From positions 1-7,990 of the forward strand of contig DXLY01000088.1 in assembly GCA_019414465.1 (NCBI GenBank): a DNA stretch of 7,990 nucleotides, in the 5' to 3' direction. The DNA comes from Collinsella sp. Its GTDB lineage: Bacteria; Actinomycetota; Coriobacteriia; Coriobacteriales; Coriobacteriaceae. Below, piece after piece: positions 1 to 7,472 of this stretch. How positions within the stretch are numbered: position 1 is the stretch's first letter; every line of letters starts with the position of its first letter. The notes below the pieces were generated by a model. The model was not told where the DNA came from. It saw nothing but the letters and a program-made list of their open reading frames with translations, and did not search any database. Made by a program: the position numbers and the translations under genes.

Positions 1-57
1 CCCCTATATTCGGGCCGGGATCTCGGTCCCCCTTTTATCGACGATTGGCGAACGTAA
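1..57 (+). CDS. C-terminal tail of an upstream operon gene (partial)
   Basis: Reading from base 1, the frame encodes 18 residues ending in PPFIDDWRT and stops at TAA 55-57. The stop shares its last base with the ATG of the next gene (TAATG), a common arrangement for translationally coupled genes in an operon. The fragment is too short to identify. By context it could be the end of a SipW-like signal peptidase or another TasA-type protein, because such genes usually precede this kind of cluster, but nothing in these residues proves it. It is also possible that this frame is not coding and that the next gene begins further left. Confidence 0.4.
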   Translation, partial: PLYSGRDLGPPFIDDWRT

Positions 58-704
58 TGCTCAACAATCTTTCCGACAATCAGAAACGCACCTTGGCGCT
101 TGCCGCGATGGCGCTGTTGGCCCTGGCGTGCCTGTGCGGCACGCTGGCTTTTACCGTTGATATGGTTCCGGCGAACAACGTCCTATCGTTTGGCAGCGTG
201 AAGGTACGAGTCTGCGAATACGCCCTCAACGAGCAAGGCGAAGAGATTCCGTTTGAGGCCGACGAGCACGGGGACTATCCCGACACCAAGGCCAGTGGCT
301 CTGACATCAGCCGCATTGTGCGCGTGGAGAACGCCGGCGCGCAGCCTGAGTACGTTCGCGCTCGTCTACGCATGACGTCAGTGGCACCCGACGGTTCGAG
401 TGCGGATGCCTCTGGCAGCGTTGCGTTTCATGTGAACGCGGACGAGGGTTCCCCGTGGATCGACGGCGGCGATGGGTGGTACTACTACCGTGGATTGGCC
501 GGGCGTGGCGGCATGCTCGACCCCGGCGCCATGACGGAAAGCCTTATGGACTCGCTGCGATTTGTGGGCGACTACCACGATGCCGCGCGCGGCGGCTCAT
601 TCAGGCTCGATATCGATGTTCAGGCCGTGCAGGCCAAAAACCAGCAGACAAGCGATACCGCCCTCGACGTACTTGACGTTGTGGGTTGGCCGGAGGCGAA
701 CTAG
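57..704 (+). CDS. TasA/camelysin-like secreted protein (SipW-type substrate)
   Basis: A 215-residue exported protein resembling the TasA/CalY (camelysin) family of matrix-fibre subunits and SipW-processed proteins. The N-terminus has a short charged stretch (DNQKR) and a hydrophobic helix at about residues 13-32, ending in GTLAF, where a SipW-like peptidase would be expected to cut near TLA. Next comes the family-typical N-x-x-x-F-G-S-V...E segment (NNVLSFGSVKVRVCEY). A strand with VRVENAGAQPEYVRARL matches the usual 'ties to neighbouring subunit' beta-sandwich strand. DGWYYYRG lies at about residues 139-146, and the C-terminal strand DIDVQAVQAKN is followed by a conserved-looking GWPE end. 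I chose ATG 57 because it overlaps the stop of the preceding frame. The alternative TTG at 45 would add four residues, the frame stays open to the window edge, and neither start has a clear Shine-Dalgarno. Role as fibre subunit is inferred from the family; the family assignment itself is fairly secure. Confidence 0.8.
   Translation: MLNNLSDNQKRTLALAAMALLALACLCGTLAFTVDMVPANNVLSFGSVKVRVCEYALNEQGEEIPFEADEHGDYPDTKASGSDISRIVRVENAGAQPEYVRARLRMTSVAPDGSSADASGSVAFHVNADEGSPWIDGGDGWYYYRGLAGRGGMLDPGAMTESLMDSLRFVGDYHDAARGGSFRLDIDVQAVQAKNQQTSDTALDVLDVVGWPEAN
691..697 (+). promoter_or_regulatory. Shine-Dalgarno of the giant surface protein
   Basis: CGGAGGC lies inside the last codons of the TasA-like gene, with GGAGG 11 bases before ATG 708. 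The gap between the stop (702-704) and the start is only three bases, so ribosomes finishing the first gene can restart directly on the second. Confidence 0.6.
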
Positions 705-707
705 CCT

Positions 708-3700
708 ATGAAGATCAAGAACATGAACCGGGGTATGCTTAGCAGGCTGGTTGCCGTCGCAGCGATTGCCCTTTGCTGCGTTATGGCGCTGCCAACGGTG
801 GTGCATGCCGAGGACGTGCCCGAGGCCAAAACCGAATTCCACATCAAAAACGAGGCTGACTTTTTGTCGTGTGTGGCGCTGTCGCGCGAGCGCGATACGT
901 CCGGCTGGCACGTTTATCTCGATAACGACATTGAGCTCGACAGCGACGACATGAAAGCCATCGTTGCAAACACCGTTAAGCATCTGTCGTTTGGCAACAA
1001 GGAGCATCCGTTTAAGGGCGTGTTCGATGGTCAAAACCACGCCGTTGAGGGCCTGAACTACGATAAAGACGCTTTTGACCCCGAGCGCGATACGGGATTT
1101 TTTGCCGAGACCAACGGCGCCACCATCAAAAACTTCCTGCTCAAGGACGCCAACGTGTGGGCGGACTTCCGCGGTGGCATTATCGTGGGCAAGGCCGTCA
1201 AAACGCGTTTCGAAAACGTTATGGTCATGGAGAGCACGCTGCACGTGACCTGCGCCAACAATGCTCTCAACCTCATTACCAACGCAGGCTTTGAGGGCGG
1301 TCTCATCGCCGGCGAGCTCGACGGCTGTACCCTCTATAACTGCGAGGTACGTGGTGGCCGCGCCGTTAACAACACGACCTCGGGCGTGCAGGCGCTCGGC
1401 GGTGAGGGTCTGTATATGGCGGCGTTTGCCGGCTACGTTACAAATTCGACGATTGAGTACTGCCGCGTTACGCCTACGCGCAAAGACGATGGCTCGATTG
1501 GCATGACCGACGTCACCAATAAGTACGACGTGGCCATTGGCGCCCTGGGCGGCAACAACGTGTACGCCTCGGGTTTTGTGGGCTGCATGGCGGGCGAGGC
1601 CAAGATTATAGACTGCTTCTCGACGGCGCAGTGCTACAGCTATGCCGCGTCATATGTGGGCGTCGTCGCCGTGACGCGTGCGTGGACGGGTGGCTTGGCG
1701 GGTCGTATTCTAACCGAAAAGGGCAACGAGCTCGTTCGAAGCCATTTTGCGGGTGACTTGAGCTCGCGTCAGTACAATCCCATCGCCGTGATTCCCATCA
1801 TTCAAAACGATGTGAACCTGGGCGGTATTGCCGCGCGTGCCAACAAGGATGATGCCACGGTCACCGAGTGCTACTTTAAGCCGAGCGTGAGCCTTTCTGG
1901 CAACAGCCAGGGCAACCCTGCTAAAAAGAAAATCCCCTCGTTTGGCGGCGATAGCACCACCAAGGGTGATGGCTATGGTCCATGGGATGACGAGCGCTAC
2001 ACCACGCGCGAGCTGTGGGAAGAGCACGACTACGACTTCTGTGCTGGCACCATGCGCTCGACTGCCAATAACGATTATCTGGGCGGCGACCATGCAAACG
2101 AATGGGCGATGGATTACAAGCTGAATATCCCCGTGCATGGCCAAAGCGTTAAGGCGACGATCGATTTTCCCGGTGCGGGTACCGCGACAATTACGGCAAC
2201 CAAACTCGGTATTGATCAGGCGACCTCGGATCCGTATGCCTTTGCCGTGAGCGCCGTGCTGGCGGGAACGGCTCAGGGTTTGGCCCAGGGCGATACATCG
2301 GTAACGTTTAAGCAGGATACCTCCGCAAAGCCTGATGGCCTGACCAAGGAGAACGGCGGCTACCGTTTTATGGGCTGGTTCCGCGAGCCCGGGGTTAAAG
2401 TGAACCGCATCGATCATGACAACAGCTGGTTTAACGGCAAGACCGATGACCCTGCGGTGGCTGCCGGCAAGCAGGTCCAGAAGAGCGAGGCGCACGAGAA
2501 AACGTCAACCTATACCGCCGATAATGCCAAGGGGGCCGACGGTTTTAAGGGCAACGACCTGTTTATCGCTTCGTACGAGGCGCAGGTGCTGTTCTATAAC
2601 GTTAAGGGCGAGACGCTTGATTGTAAGAGTGGCGCCGCGCACGACAAGTCGACGGATTGGTATCGCTATGGTGTCGGTTTAAAGCCGGCTGCCCCTGCGG
2701 ACCGCGGTACTCTGTCTGCCAGTGCCACCTTTATCGGCTGGACGACGCAGCCGAGTGACGAGGCTGGGATGAACGGCGGCTATGCGGCCATTACCTCGAC
2801 CCAGCTCGCCGAGCTAAAAAATGCCGGCGCGTTCTATCCTGCCGGTACCGAGATTACCGTGCTTGGCCCGACCGACTTCTATCCGGTGTACAGTGACTAC
2901 GTCTCGAACATCATGACAGTGTTCGAGGGCAATGAACAGGATGAGCTTGAAGATAGGACCCAGCGTGTCGGCGTGGGCAACACCCATGTCGATGTCCAGA
3001 CTTCCGAGGATGGCGCCAGTGTCTATACAGTGCAGGTGCGCGGTGTAGACAATAAGCCCTTGTCCGATGGGGGCGCGTTGCCTGACGGCTACCGCTTCCT
3101 GGGCTGGTACGAAAACAAGCAGACTGCCGATGGGCCCGAGGTCGAGGTGCGCGTAAGCCGCGACCCCAGTTACACGCTTCCCGACAATGTGGACCTGACC
3201 GTTCCGCATACCTATACCGCGCGCTTTGAGTACCGCGTGGATTATTACGTCAAGTCTATGACGAACGATGCCTATAAGGAATCCAGACTCCTCTGCTCTG
3301 TGTGGAACGGGTACCAAACCTCGTTCAACGAGCAGGTCGGATCGAGCTACGTGCGGGAGAATATCGTGCACTGGGGTCCCGAGCACGTCTATCACGGACT
3401 GAAGGAAAACTATAAGGACGAATGCAATGAGGGGCGCTTTGGGGCAGAGACACTCATCGTGGCGCCTTTGAAGGCGTATTCGCATACGGTCAAAAACGAT
3501 ACAGGTGCGGATACCCGAAAAAATGTCATTGCCGATACGGATTTCCCGGGTTCGGGCACGCTGGATGACGAGTGGGTCGCAGGAGCGCTGAAGTTTTACT
3601 TTAGGCCGGCGAGCGAGCGATACCGCTTAAATTTCTGGACCCTCGAGCGTCAAGGCGGATACTGGACCTGCGTGGGCAACCCCGTTCAGAGCGAGATTGG

Positions 3701-6182
3701 CATCGATTCGGAGTATTACATGCGCGCCATGGTGACGACAAGCGTCAGCTTTTATGGCAAGGGCGGTGCCTCGGTTAAGAGTGTCACGCGACGCTATGAG
3801 GCCCCGTTGCTGCTGGGCTCCGATAGCACCTACACCTATAAATATCCGTTTATCCATACCAATCAGACGGTAAACGACAAGCCCGAGGGCGGAAAGAAGG
3901 GCGACGTCAATCCCAATCTGACGCTTGAAGCCTCTCCGACCGATGCCGACATGGCCGTGGATGGCTATAAGTTCCTTGGTTGGATTTCGACCGCCGAGGT
4001 CCAGAAGGATTCTGACGTCTGGAACTATATCTATGATGTTGCCGGTGACCCCTATGTGACAAGTGATCCGGAAAAAGCGACGCCGTACTTGGCGACCAAC
4101 GCGTCCAAGGTTACCCAGTGGCAGGATGCCTATCCCGTGTACATAAAGTACGACGTTAGCTACACCACCAACCTGCACCGCAAGGGCTTTGACGGAACTA
4201 ATGGGGTTAACGTACCCAACTGGGATATCAAGCCCACGCTGACCACGCAAGACGACGGGTCTGTGGTGGCTACGGTGAGCCCCGACATTACGACGACGGT
4301 GTATGCCGACGGTACTGGTGGCGCCTATCAGCTTAAGAAGCTCGAGATCGAGCTTTCCGACGGAACAGTAAAGAAACTTGAGCCGACGGGCGAGGGCGGC
4401 AATGCCTATTCCTATCCCGTGGAGCCCGGAAAGCCCTATACGTTTGTGGCCTACTACACGCCCATTGCGGTGGTGTATCATCTCAACGACTCCGACGTTG
4501 ACGGCAAGCTTGCCCAAGAGGGCGATAAGCTCGGTGACCTTAAAGATGGCATGCCGCTGCCAACGTATAACATTGGAGACATCGATGCTGCAACGGGCGC
4601 ATACAACGCCTTCGTAGGTTGGACGGATAATAAGCCAGAGCCTAGCAGCGGTTATGTCGTTTGGTCGGACGGCGTTTCCATGGTGACTAAAAACACGGTG
4701 GTCAACGCCCCCATGGAGCTGTACCCGGTCTACCGTGCCAGCGCGGTAATTGTCCAATCGAATATCGATGCTAATCTGGATGATCCCTATGCCGTGCGTT
4801 CTCTTTCGCGCACCGACTCTGGCGATCAAATTTCGCTGGAAGTAAGAGCTACAGCTGAGGTTGTCGACAAGGATGGCACCAAGTACGACTTTGTCGGCTG
4901 GTCGCGTGACTATGAATCCGATAGTAAATACACTCTGATGACCGAAGACGATAAGTATCCCCTCGAGGGTAGTGAACCCTTTAAGGGCGCGACGTATACC
5001 GCGGTGTACAAGGTCACGCCGTATAAGGTGCGCTATCACAGCGTCGACGGGGCGGTCATCTTTACGGCGACGGTCGACTCGGGCGACGAGCGCGCGCAGG
5101 ACGGTAAGCCTGGCTTTGTCTACACGGTCGATGTTCCCAAAATGGACGAGAGCGGCAACCCTGTCTACGACAACGACGGCAATCCTGTGATGGAGCAAAA
5201 ATCCGTGGCGTACGACCCGGACGCCCACTCCAAGATCGTCGCGCTGCTCGATGAACAGACTGCTGCCAATGGCGATAAGCGCGAGCTCTTCTTGGAGTGG
5301 CGATATGTGGGTGCCGATGGTACTGCAAAGTCTTGGGATGAGTTCAAGGGCGAGCCAGTCAAGGGTGACATGGACCTGTATCCTGTGACGTATCGCGTGG
5401 TTGCCAACGATACGTCTGATCCCGCGAGCCCCGTAACTATGACCGCGCAGCTTAAGTGGCTGCTCGATCCCGCCGCGGCCAACACCGTCGGTGACAGTGC
5501 CGACAATGCGCCGTTTAAGGTCTGCTTTGCCAAGCCGTTTATGGGGACGCAACTGACTGTTACGGTAACGCAGGCAAGCTACGGCCCTGGTGCAGAGGGC
5601 GTTTCTGCGGCGGAAAAGCCTGTGAACGGCAAGTTTGTCTCGCTCTACAGTCTGGGTTCGGGTGGCGGCTCGTTCGACCTGGTCAACCGCCTGGAGTCCA
5701 AGAAGACAGGCGAAGGCGAGCAAGGTCCCGGTAATGCCGTGTTCAAATTTACCCAGAATCATGCGCTGACGATCGTTAAAAAGACTACCGACGCCAGCGC
5801 AATGGGGCAAACGTTCCGCTTTAAGGTAACGCGAAAGGCGTCGGAGGGTTCTCCTGCCGAGACGCGCATGGTCGAGGTGAAAGTTAGCGAGCAGCGCGAC
5901 GAAAACGGTGAGGTCTGGTATGTCGGCAGCGTGCAATTTGCTGCTCCGGCGGGCACCTATACCGTCGAGGAAGACACGGCTTGGGCATGGCGCTACGAGG
6001 GTGAACTGAGTACGCCGGGCAAGGCGCCCGGCAAATCTGCCGAGCTCATCATCTCGTCTGCCTCGAGTGCGGGCGACACCGTGGTGACGTGCGTCAACAC
6101 GCGCGCGAATGACAAATGGGTCGATGGTGGCTCGCGTGCCAAGAATGTTTGGAAAAACGGCACGCTGAAGAAGGAGGACTAG
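708..6182 (+). CDS. Giant secreted InlB-type B-repeat / beta-helix adhesin-like protein
   Basis: A 1824-residue exported protein, likely an adhesin or matrix component. Residues 1-34 form a Sec signal peptide with probable cleavage after VVHA. Residues about 42-110 (SFGN..PFKGVFDGQNH) introduce a right-handed beta-helix with about seven GLUG-like rungs between residues 130 and 392, such as GGLIAGELDGCTLYNC and ASGFVGCMAGEAKIIDC. Then follow Listeria-Bacteroides (InlB B / Flg_new-like) modules marked by FMGWF 554, FIGWT 675, FLGWY 797, FLGWI 1089, FVGWT 1302 and FVGWS 1395, plus a degenerate FLEWR at 1528; most end in a YPVY- or YTARFEY-like strand. Residues about 1687-1798 look like a CnaB/pilin isopeptide domain (LTIVKK, YTVEED, TCVNT). 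The end, NDKWVDGGSRAKNVWKNG followed by KKED, has no LPxTG motif and no membrane helix, so anchoring must come from elsewhere. Binding partner and exact function are unknown. Confidence 0.9.
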   Translation: MKIKNMNRGMLSRLVAVAAIALCCVMALPTVVHAEDVPEAKTEFHIKNEADFLSCVALSRERDTSGWHVYLDNDIELDSDDMKAIVANTVKHLSFGNKEHPFKGVFDGQNHAVEGLNYDKDAFDPERDTGFFAETNGATIKNFLLKDANVWADFRGGIIVGKAVKTRFENVMVMESTLHVTCANNALNLITNAGFEGGLIAGELDGCTLYNCEVRGGRAVNNTTSGVQALGGEGLYMAAFAGYVTNSTIEYCRVTPTRKDDGSIGMTDVTNKYDVAIGALGGNNVYASGFVGCMAGEAKIIDCFSTAQCYSYAASYVGVVAVTRAWTGGLAGRILTEKGNELVRSHFAGDLSSRQYNPIAVIPIIQNDVNLGGIAARANKDDATVTECYFKPSVSLSGNSQGNPAKKKIPSFGGDSTTKGDGYGPWDDERYTTRELWEEHDYDFCAGTMRSTANNDYLGGDHANEWAMDYKLNIPVHGQSVKATIDFPGAGTATITATKLGIDQATSDPYAFAVSAVLAGTAQGLAQGDTSVTFKQDTSAKPDGLTKENGGYRFMGWFREPGVKVNRIDHDNSWFNGKTDDPAVAAGKQVQKSEAHEKTSTYTADNAKGADGFKGNDLFIASYEAQVLFYNVKGETLDCKSGAAHDKSTDWYRYGVGLKPAAPADRGTLSASATFIGWTTQPSDEAGMNGGYAAITSTQLAELKNAGAFYPAGTEITVLGPTDFYPVYSDYVSNIMTVFEGNEQDELEDRTQRVGVGNTHVDVQTSEDGASVYTVQVRGVDNKPLSDGGALPDGYRFLGWYENKQTADGPEVEVRVSRDPSYTLPDNVDLTVPHTYTARFEYRVDYYVKSMTNDAYKESRLLCSVWNGYQTSFNEQVGSSYVRENIVHWGPEHVYHGLKENYKDECNEGRFGAETLIVAPLKAYSHTVKNDTGADTRKNVIADTDFPGSGTLDDEWVAGALKFYFRPASERYRLNFWTLERQGGYWTCVGNPVQSEIGIDSEYYMRAMVTTSVSFYGKGGASVKSVTRRYEAPLLLGSDSTYTYKYPFIHTNQTVNDKPEGGKKGDVNPNLTLEASPTDADMAVDGYKFLGWISTAEVQKDSDVWNYIYDVAGDPYVTSDPEKATPYLATNASKVTQWQDAYPVYIKYDVSYTTNLHRKGFDGTNGVNVPNWDIKPTLTTQDDGSVVATVSPDITTTVYADGTGGAYQLKKLEIELSDGTVKKLEPTGEGGNAYSYPVEPGKPYTFVAYYTPIAVVYHLNDSDVDGKLAQEGDKLGDLKDGMPLPTYNIGDIDAATGAYNAFVGWTDNKPEPSSGYVVWSDGVSMVTKNTVVNAPMELYPVYRASAVIVQSNIDANLDDPYAVRSLSRTDSGDQISLEVRATAEVVDKDGTKYDFVGWSRDYESDSKYTLMTEDDKYPLEGSEPFKGATYTAVYKVTPYKVRYHSVDGAVIFTATVDSGDERAQDGKPGFVYTVDVPKMDESGNPVYDNDGNPVMEQKSVAYDPDAHSKIVALLDEQTAANGDKRELFLEWRYVGADGTAKSWDEFKGEPVKGDMDLYPVTYRVVANDTSDPASPVTMTAQLKWLLDPAAANTVGDSADNAPFKVCFAKPFMGTQLTVTVTQASYGPGAEGVSAAEKPVNGKFVSLYSLGSGGGSFDLVNRLESKKTGEGEQGPGNAVFKFTQNHALTIVKKTTDASAMGQTFRFKVTRKASEGSPAETRMVEVKVSEQRDENGEVWYVGSVQFAAPAGTYTVEEDTAWAWRYEGELSTPGKAPGKSAELIISSASSAGDTVVTCVNTRANDKWVDGGSRAKNVWKNGTLKKED
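6171..6177 (+). promoter_or_regulatory. Strong Shine-Dalgarno for the second TasA-like gene
   Basis: AAGGAGG is a near-perfect anti-16S match six bases before ATG 6184. It is formed by the last codons of the giant gene (its KKED end), so the C-terminal residues and the ribosome-binding site of the next gene are constrained together. The stop and the next start are one base apart. Confidence 0.8.
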
Positions 6183-6183
6183 G

Positions 6184-6753
6184 ATGACTAAGCGCAAGCA
6201 AATCGTCGCCCTCCTTGTTGGCGTTCTCCTGTTGGCTGGCGCTGCCGGTACCTTTGCGTGGCTTTCGGTTACGGGCGTGCTGGTCAACGAGTTTGGTTTT
6301 GGTTCGGTGGCGCCCTCGGTAGATGAGAAGCTCGATGGCAATGTGAAGAGCAACGTCATGATTACAAACAACGGCTCGGCCCCGGCATACCTGCGTGTTG
6401 CGGTGGATATCTACTGGCAGGACCAGAATGGCGCGCGCCTGTGGGATGAACCAGTTGCCGGCACCGACTACGTCATTGCGTGGGGCAGTGTGTCCAAGGC
6501 ATCTGCTTCTAACACCGCCTCGTCTTGGGTTGTCGCGTCCGACGGGTACTACTACTGGACGTCTCCCGTTGCTCCGATGGGCAAAACCGATGTGCTCATC
6601 AAGAGCGTGACTGAGCAGAAGGCAGATGGGAAGAACCTGGTCGTTGACATTTCGACCCAGGCAATGCAATCCACGCCCGGCGATGCAGCTGCAGAGGCAT
6701 GGGGCTGTGCAGTCAAGGATGGCGTGCTGGTGCCGCCGCATGGAGGTGCGTAA
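6184..6753 (+). CDS. Second TasA/camelysin-like secreted protein
   Basis: A 189-residue exported protein of the same general type as the first gene of the operon. Residues 1-7 are basic (TKRK), residues about 8-26 are a hydrophobic export helix, and GTFAWLS at 22-28 resembles the GTxAxFTD/S junction cut by SipW-like signal peptidases. The following NEFGFGSVAPSVDEK aligns by eye with NVLSFGSVKVRVCEY of the 57-704 product, sharing F-G-S-V and a downstream Glu. Further family-like pieces are VMITNNGSAPAYLRVAV (58-74), DGYYYWTSPVAPMGKTD (120-136) and the final strand LVVDISTQAMQS (152-163) followed by AEAWG. There is no wall-anchor signal. The start is fixed by the strong Shine-Dalgarno at 6171-6177. 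It is probably a minor subunit or adaptor of a fibre; that role is inferred from context, and the two proteins are too diverged to call a recent duplication. Confidence 0.8.
   Translation: MTKRKQIVALLVGVLLLAGAAGTFAWLSVTGVLVNEFGFGSVAPSVDEKLDGNVKSNVMITNNGSAPAYLRVAVDIYWQDQNGARLWDEPVAGTDYVIAWGSVSKASASNTASSWVVASDGYYYWTSPVAPMGKTDVLIKSVTEQKADGKNLVVDISTQAMQSTPGDAAAEAWGCAVKDGVLVPPHGGA
6742..6746 (+). promoter_or_regulatory. Shine-Dalgarno deciding the start of the LAATG protein gene
   Basis: GGAGG lies nine bases before ATG 6756 and inside the last codons of the preceding gene. It favours this start over an upstream in-frame ATG at 6699, which would put a non-signal-like 19-residue extension before the signal peptide and overlap the previous gene by 55 bases. 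Confidence 0.7.
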
Positions 6754-6755
6754 GT

Positions 6756-7454
6756 ATGGCCTCTCCGATTCGTAAAGACGTTGCGTGTTTCTTGCATTGC
6801 GTGATGGCGGCAAGCGTCTGCCTTATCGCGCTCGCCGTTCCTGCACGTGCGTTTGCTGACATTCCCACGATTGCCTATGACGGAAATGCACGCCAGCTAA
6901 CGGTATCGGGAGCGACGGACTCCTCGGGGGAGCCCGATCTGTTTCCAGCCTTTAAAGATCTAATGCCCGGCGATGTACGCGAGCAACAGATTGGGGTTCG
7001 TGCCACGGGTGTAAAGTCCCAGGTACGTGTGTTTGTGCGGGCTGTTGTCGATCACGAGACGGCACATCTGCTGTCGCCCATTACCCTAACGGCGTCGGCG
7101 GCCGATGCGTCTGCCGGTTGGCTCCAGACGGGAACGCCGGGCAGCGTGTTTGCCTATCCCACGCAGGTCGCAACGTTTACGAGCGATGGCAGCACGGTAC
7201 TCAATTTGCAACTAAGTGTCCCGACGTCGGTGGGCAACGAGCTTGCCGACGCAAACAAGGCAATTCGCTGGGAAATCACCGCCGAAGACGATGGCGAGAA
7301 GATCCCCGTACAACCTGCTGGCAGCAAGAAGCTCGGCTTGCTTGGTCTGGCGGCAACGGGCGACAACACGCTCGCTTTGCTTTTGGTGTTGCTGGCGCTT
7401 GCCATCATCGCTTTTATAGCCGCGCTTCTTTTGTCCCGGAGGAACAAGCGCTAG
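6756..7454 (+). CDS. LAxTG-anchored TasA-like surface protein
   Basis: A 232-residue wall-anchored protein. Residues 1-34 are a signal peptide (basic IRK, hydrophobic core 11-30, cleavage expected after ARAFA). The ectodomain begins with YDGNARQLTVSG and contains LFPAFKDLMPGD (62-73), then a strand ending VRVFVRAV and a late segment LNLQLSVPTSVGNELADA followed by IRWEITAED. This pattern is known from anchored proteins in SipW/TasA-type clusters of Firmicutes and Actinobacteria, where it forms a small beta-sandwich. The C-terminus has LAATG at 198-202, a hydrophobic helix at about 206-226 and the tail SRRNKR. LAxTG is the motif recognised by class E sortases, so cleavage between Thr and Gly and attachment to peptidoglycan is likely. 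It is the only gene in the visible operon with a wall-sorting signal and is therefore the best candidate for the base that tethers the other exported proteins. No sortase gene is visible here. Confidence 0.82.
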   Translation: MASPIRKDVACFLHCVMAASVCLIALAVPARAFADIPTIAYDGNARQLTVSGATDSSGEPDLFPAFKDLMPGDVREQQIGVRATGVKSQVRVFVRAVVDHETAHLLSPITLTASAADASAGWLQTGTPGSVFAYPTQVATFTSDGSTVLNLQLSVPTSVGNELADANKAIRWEITAEDDGEKIPVQPAGSKKLGLLGLAATGDNTLALLLVLLALAIIAFIAALLLSRRNKR

Positions 7455-7472
7455 GTCCATCTTCTAAACGCA

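Noticed and set aside
765..812. Possible lipoprotein signal in the giant protein (IALCC)
   Set aside because: The residue before the cysteine is Leu instead of Gly, Ala or Ser, and a normal signal-peptidase site (VVHA) follows.
597..1244. A 215-codon minus-strand frame at the start of the giant gene
   Set aside because: It is antisense to a signal peptide and beta-helix with clear motifs; the composition is typical of a shadow frame.
3627..6371. A 914-codon open frame on the minus strand
   Set aside because: It lies antisense across the giant gene and into the next gene. Its product is rich in Arg, His, Ile and Val without domain-like order, while the plus strand has recognisable repeats. 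Long antisense frames are common opposite GC-rich genes.
6094..6813. A 239-codon minus-strand frame over the second TasA-like gene
   Set aside because: It covers three plus-strand gene junctions with good ribosome-binding sites and shows no recognisable domain or start signal.
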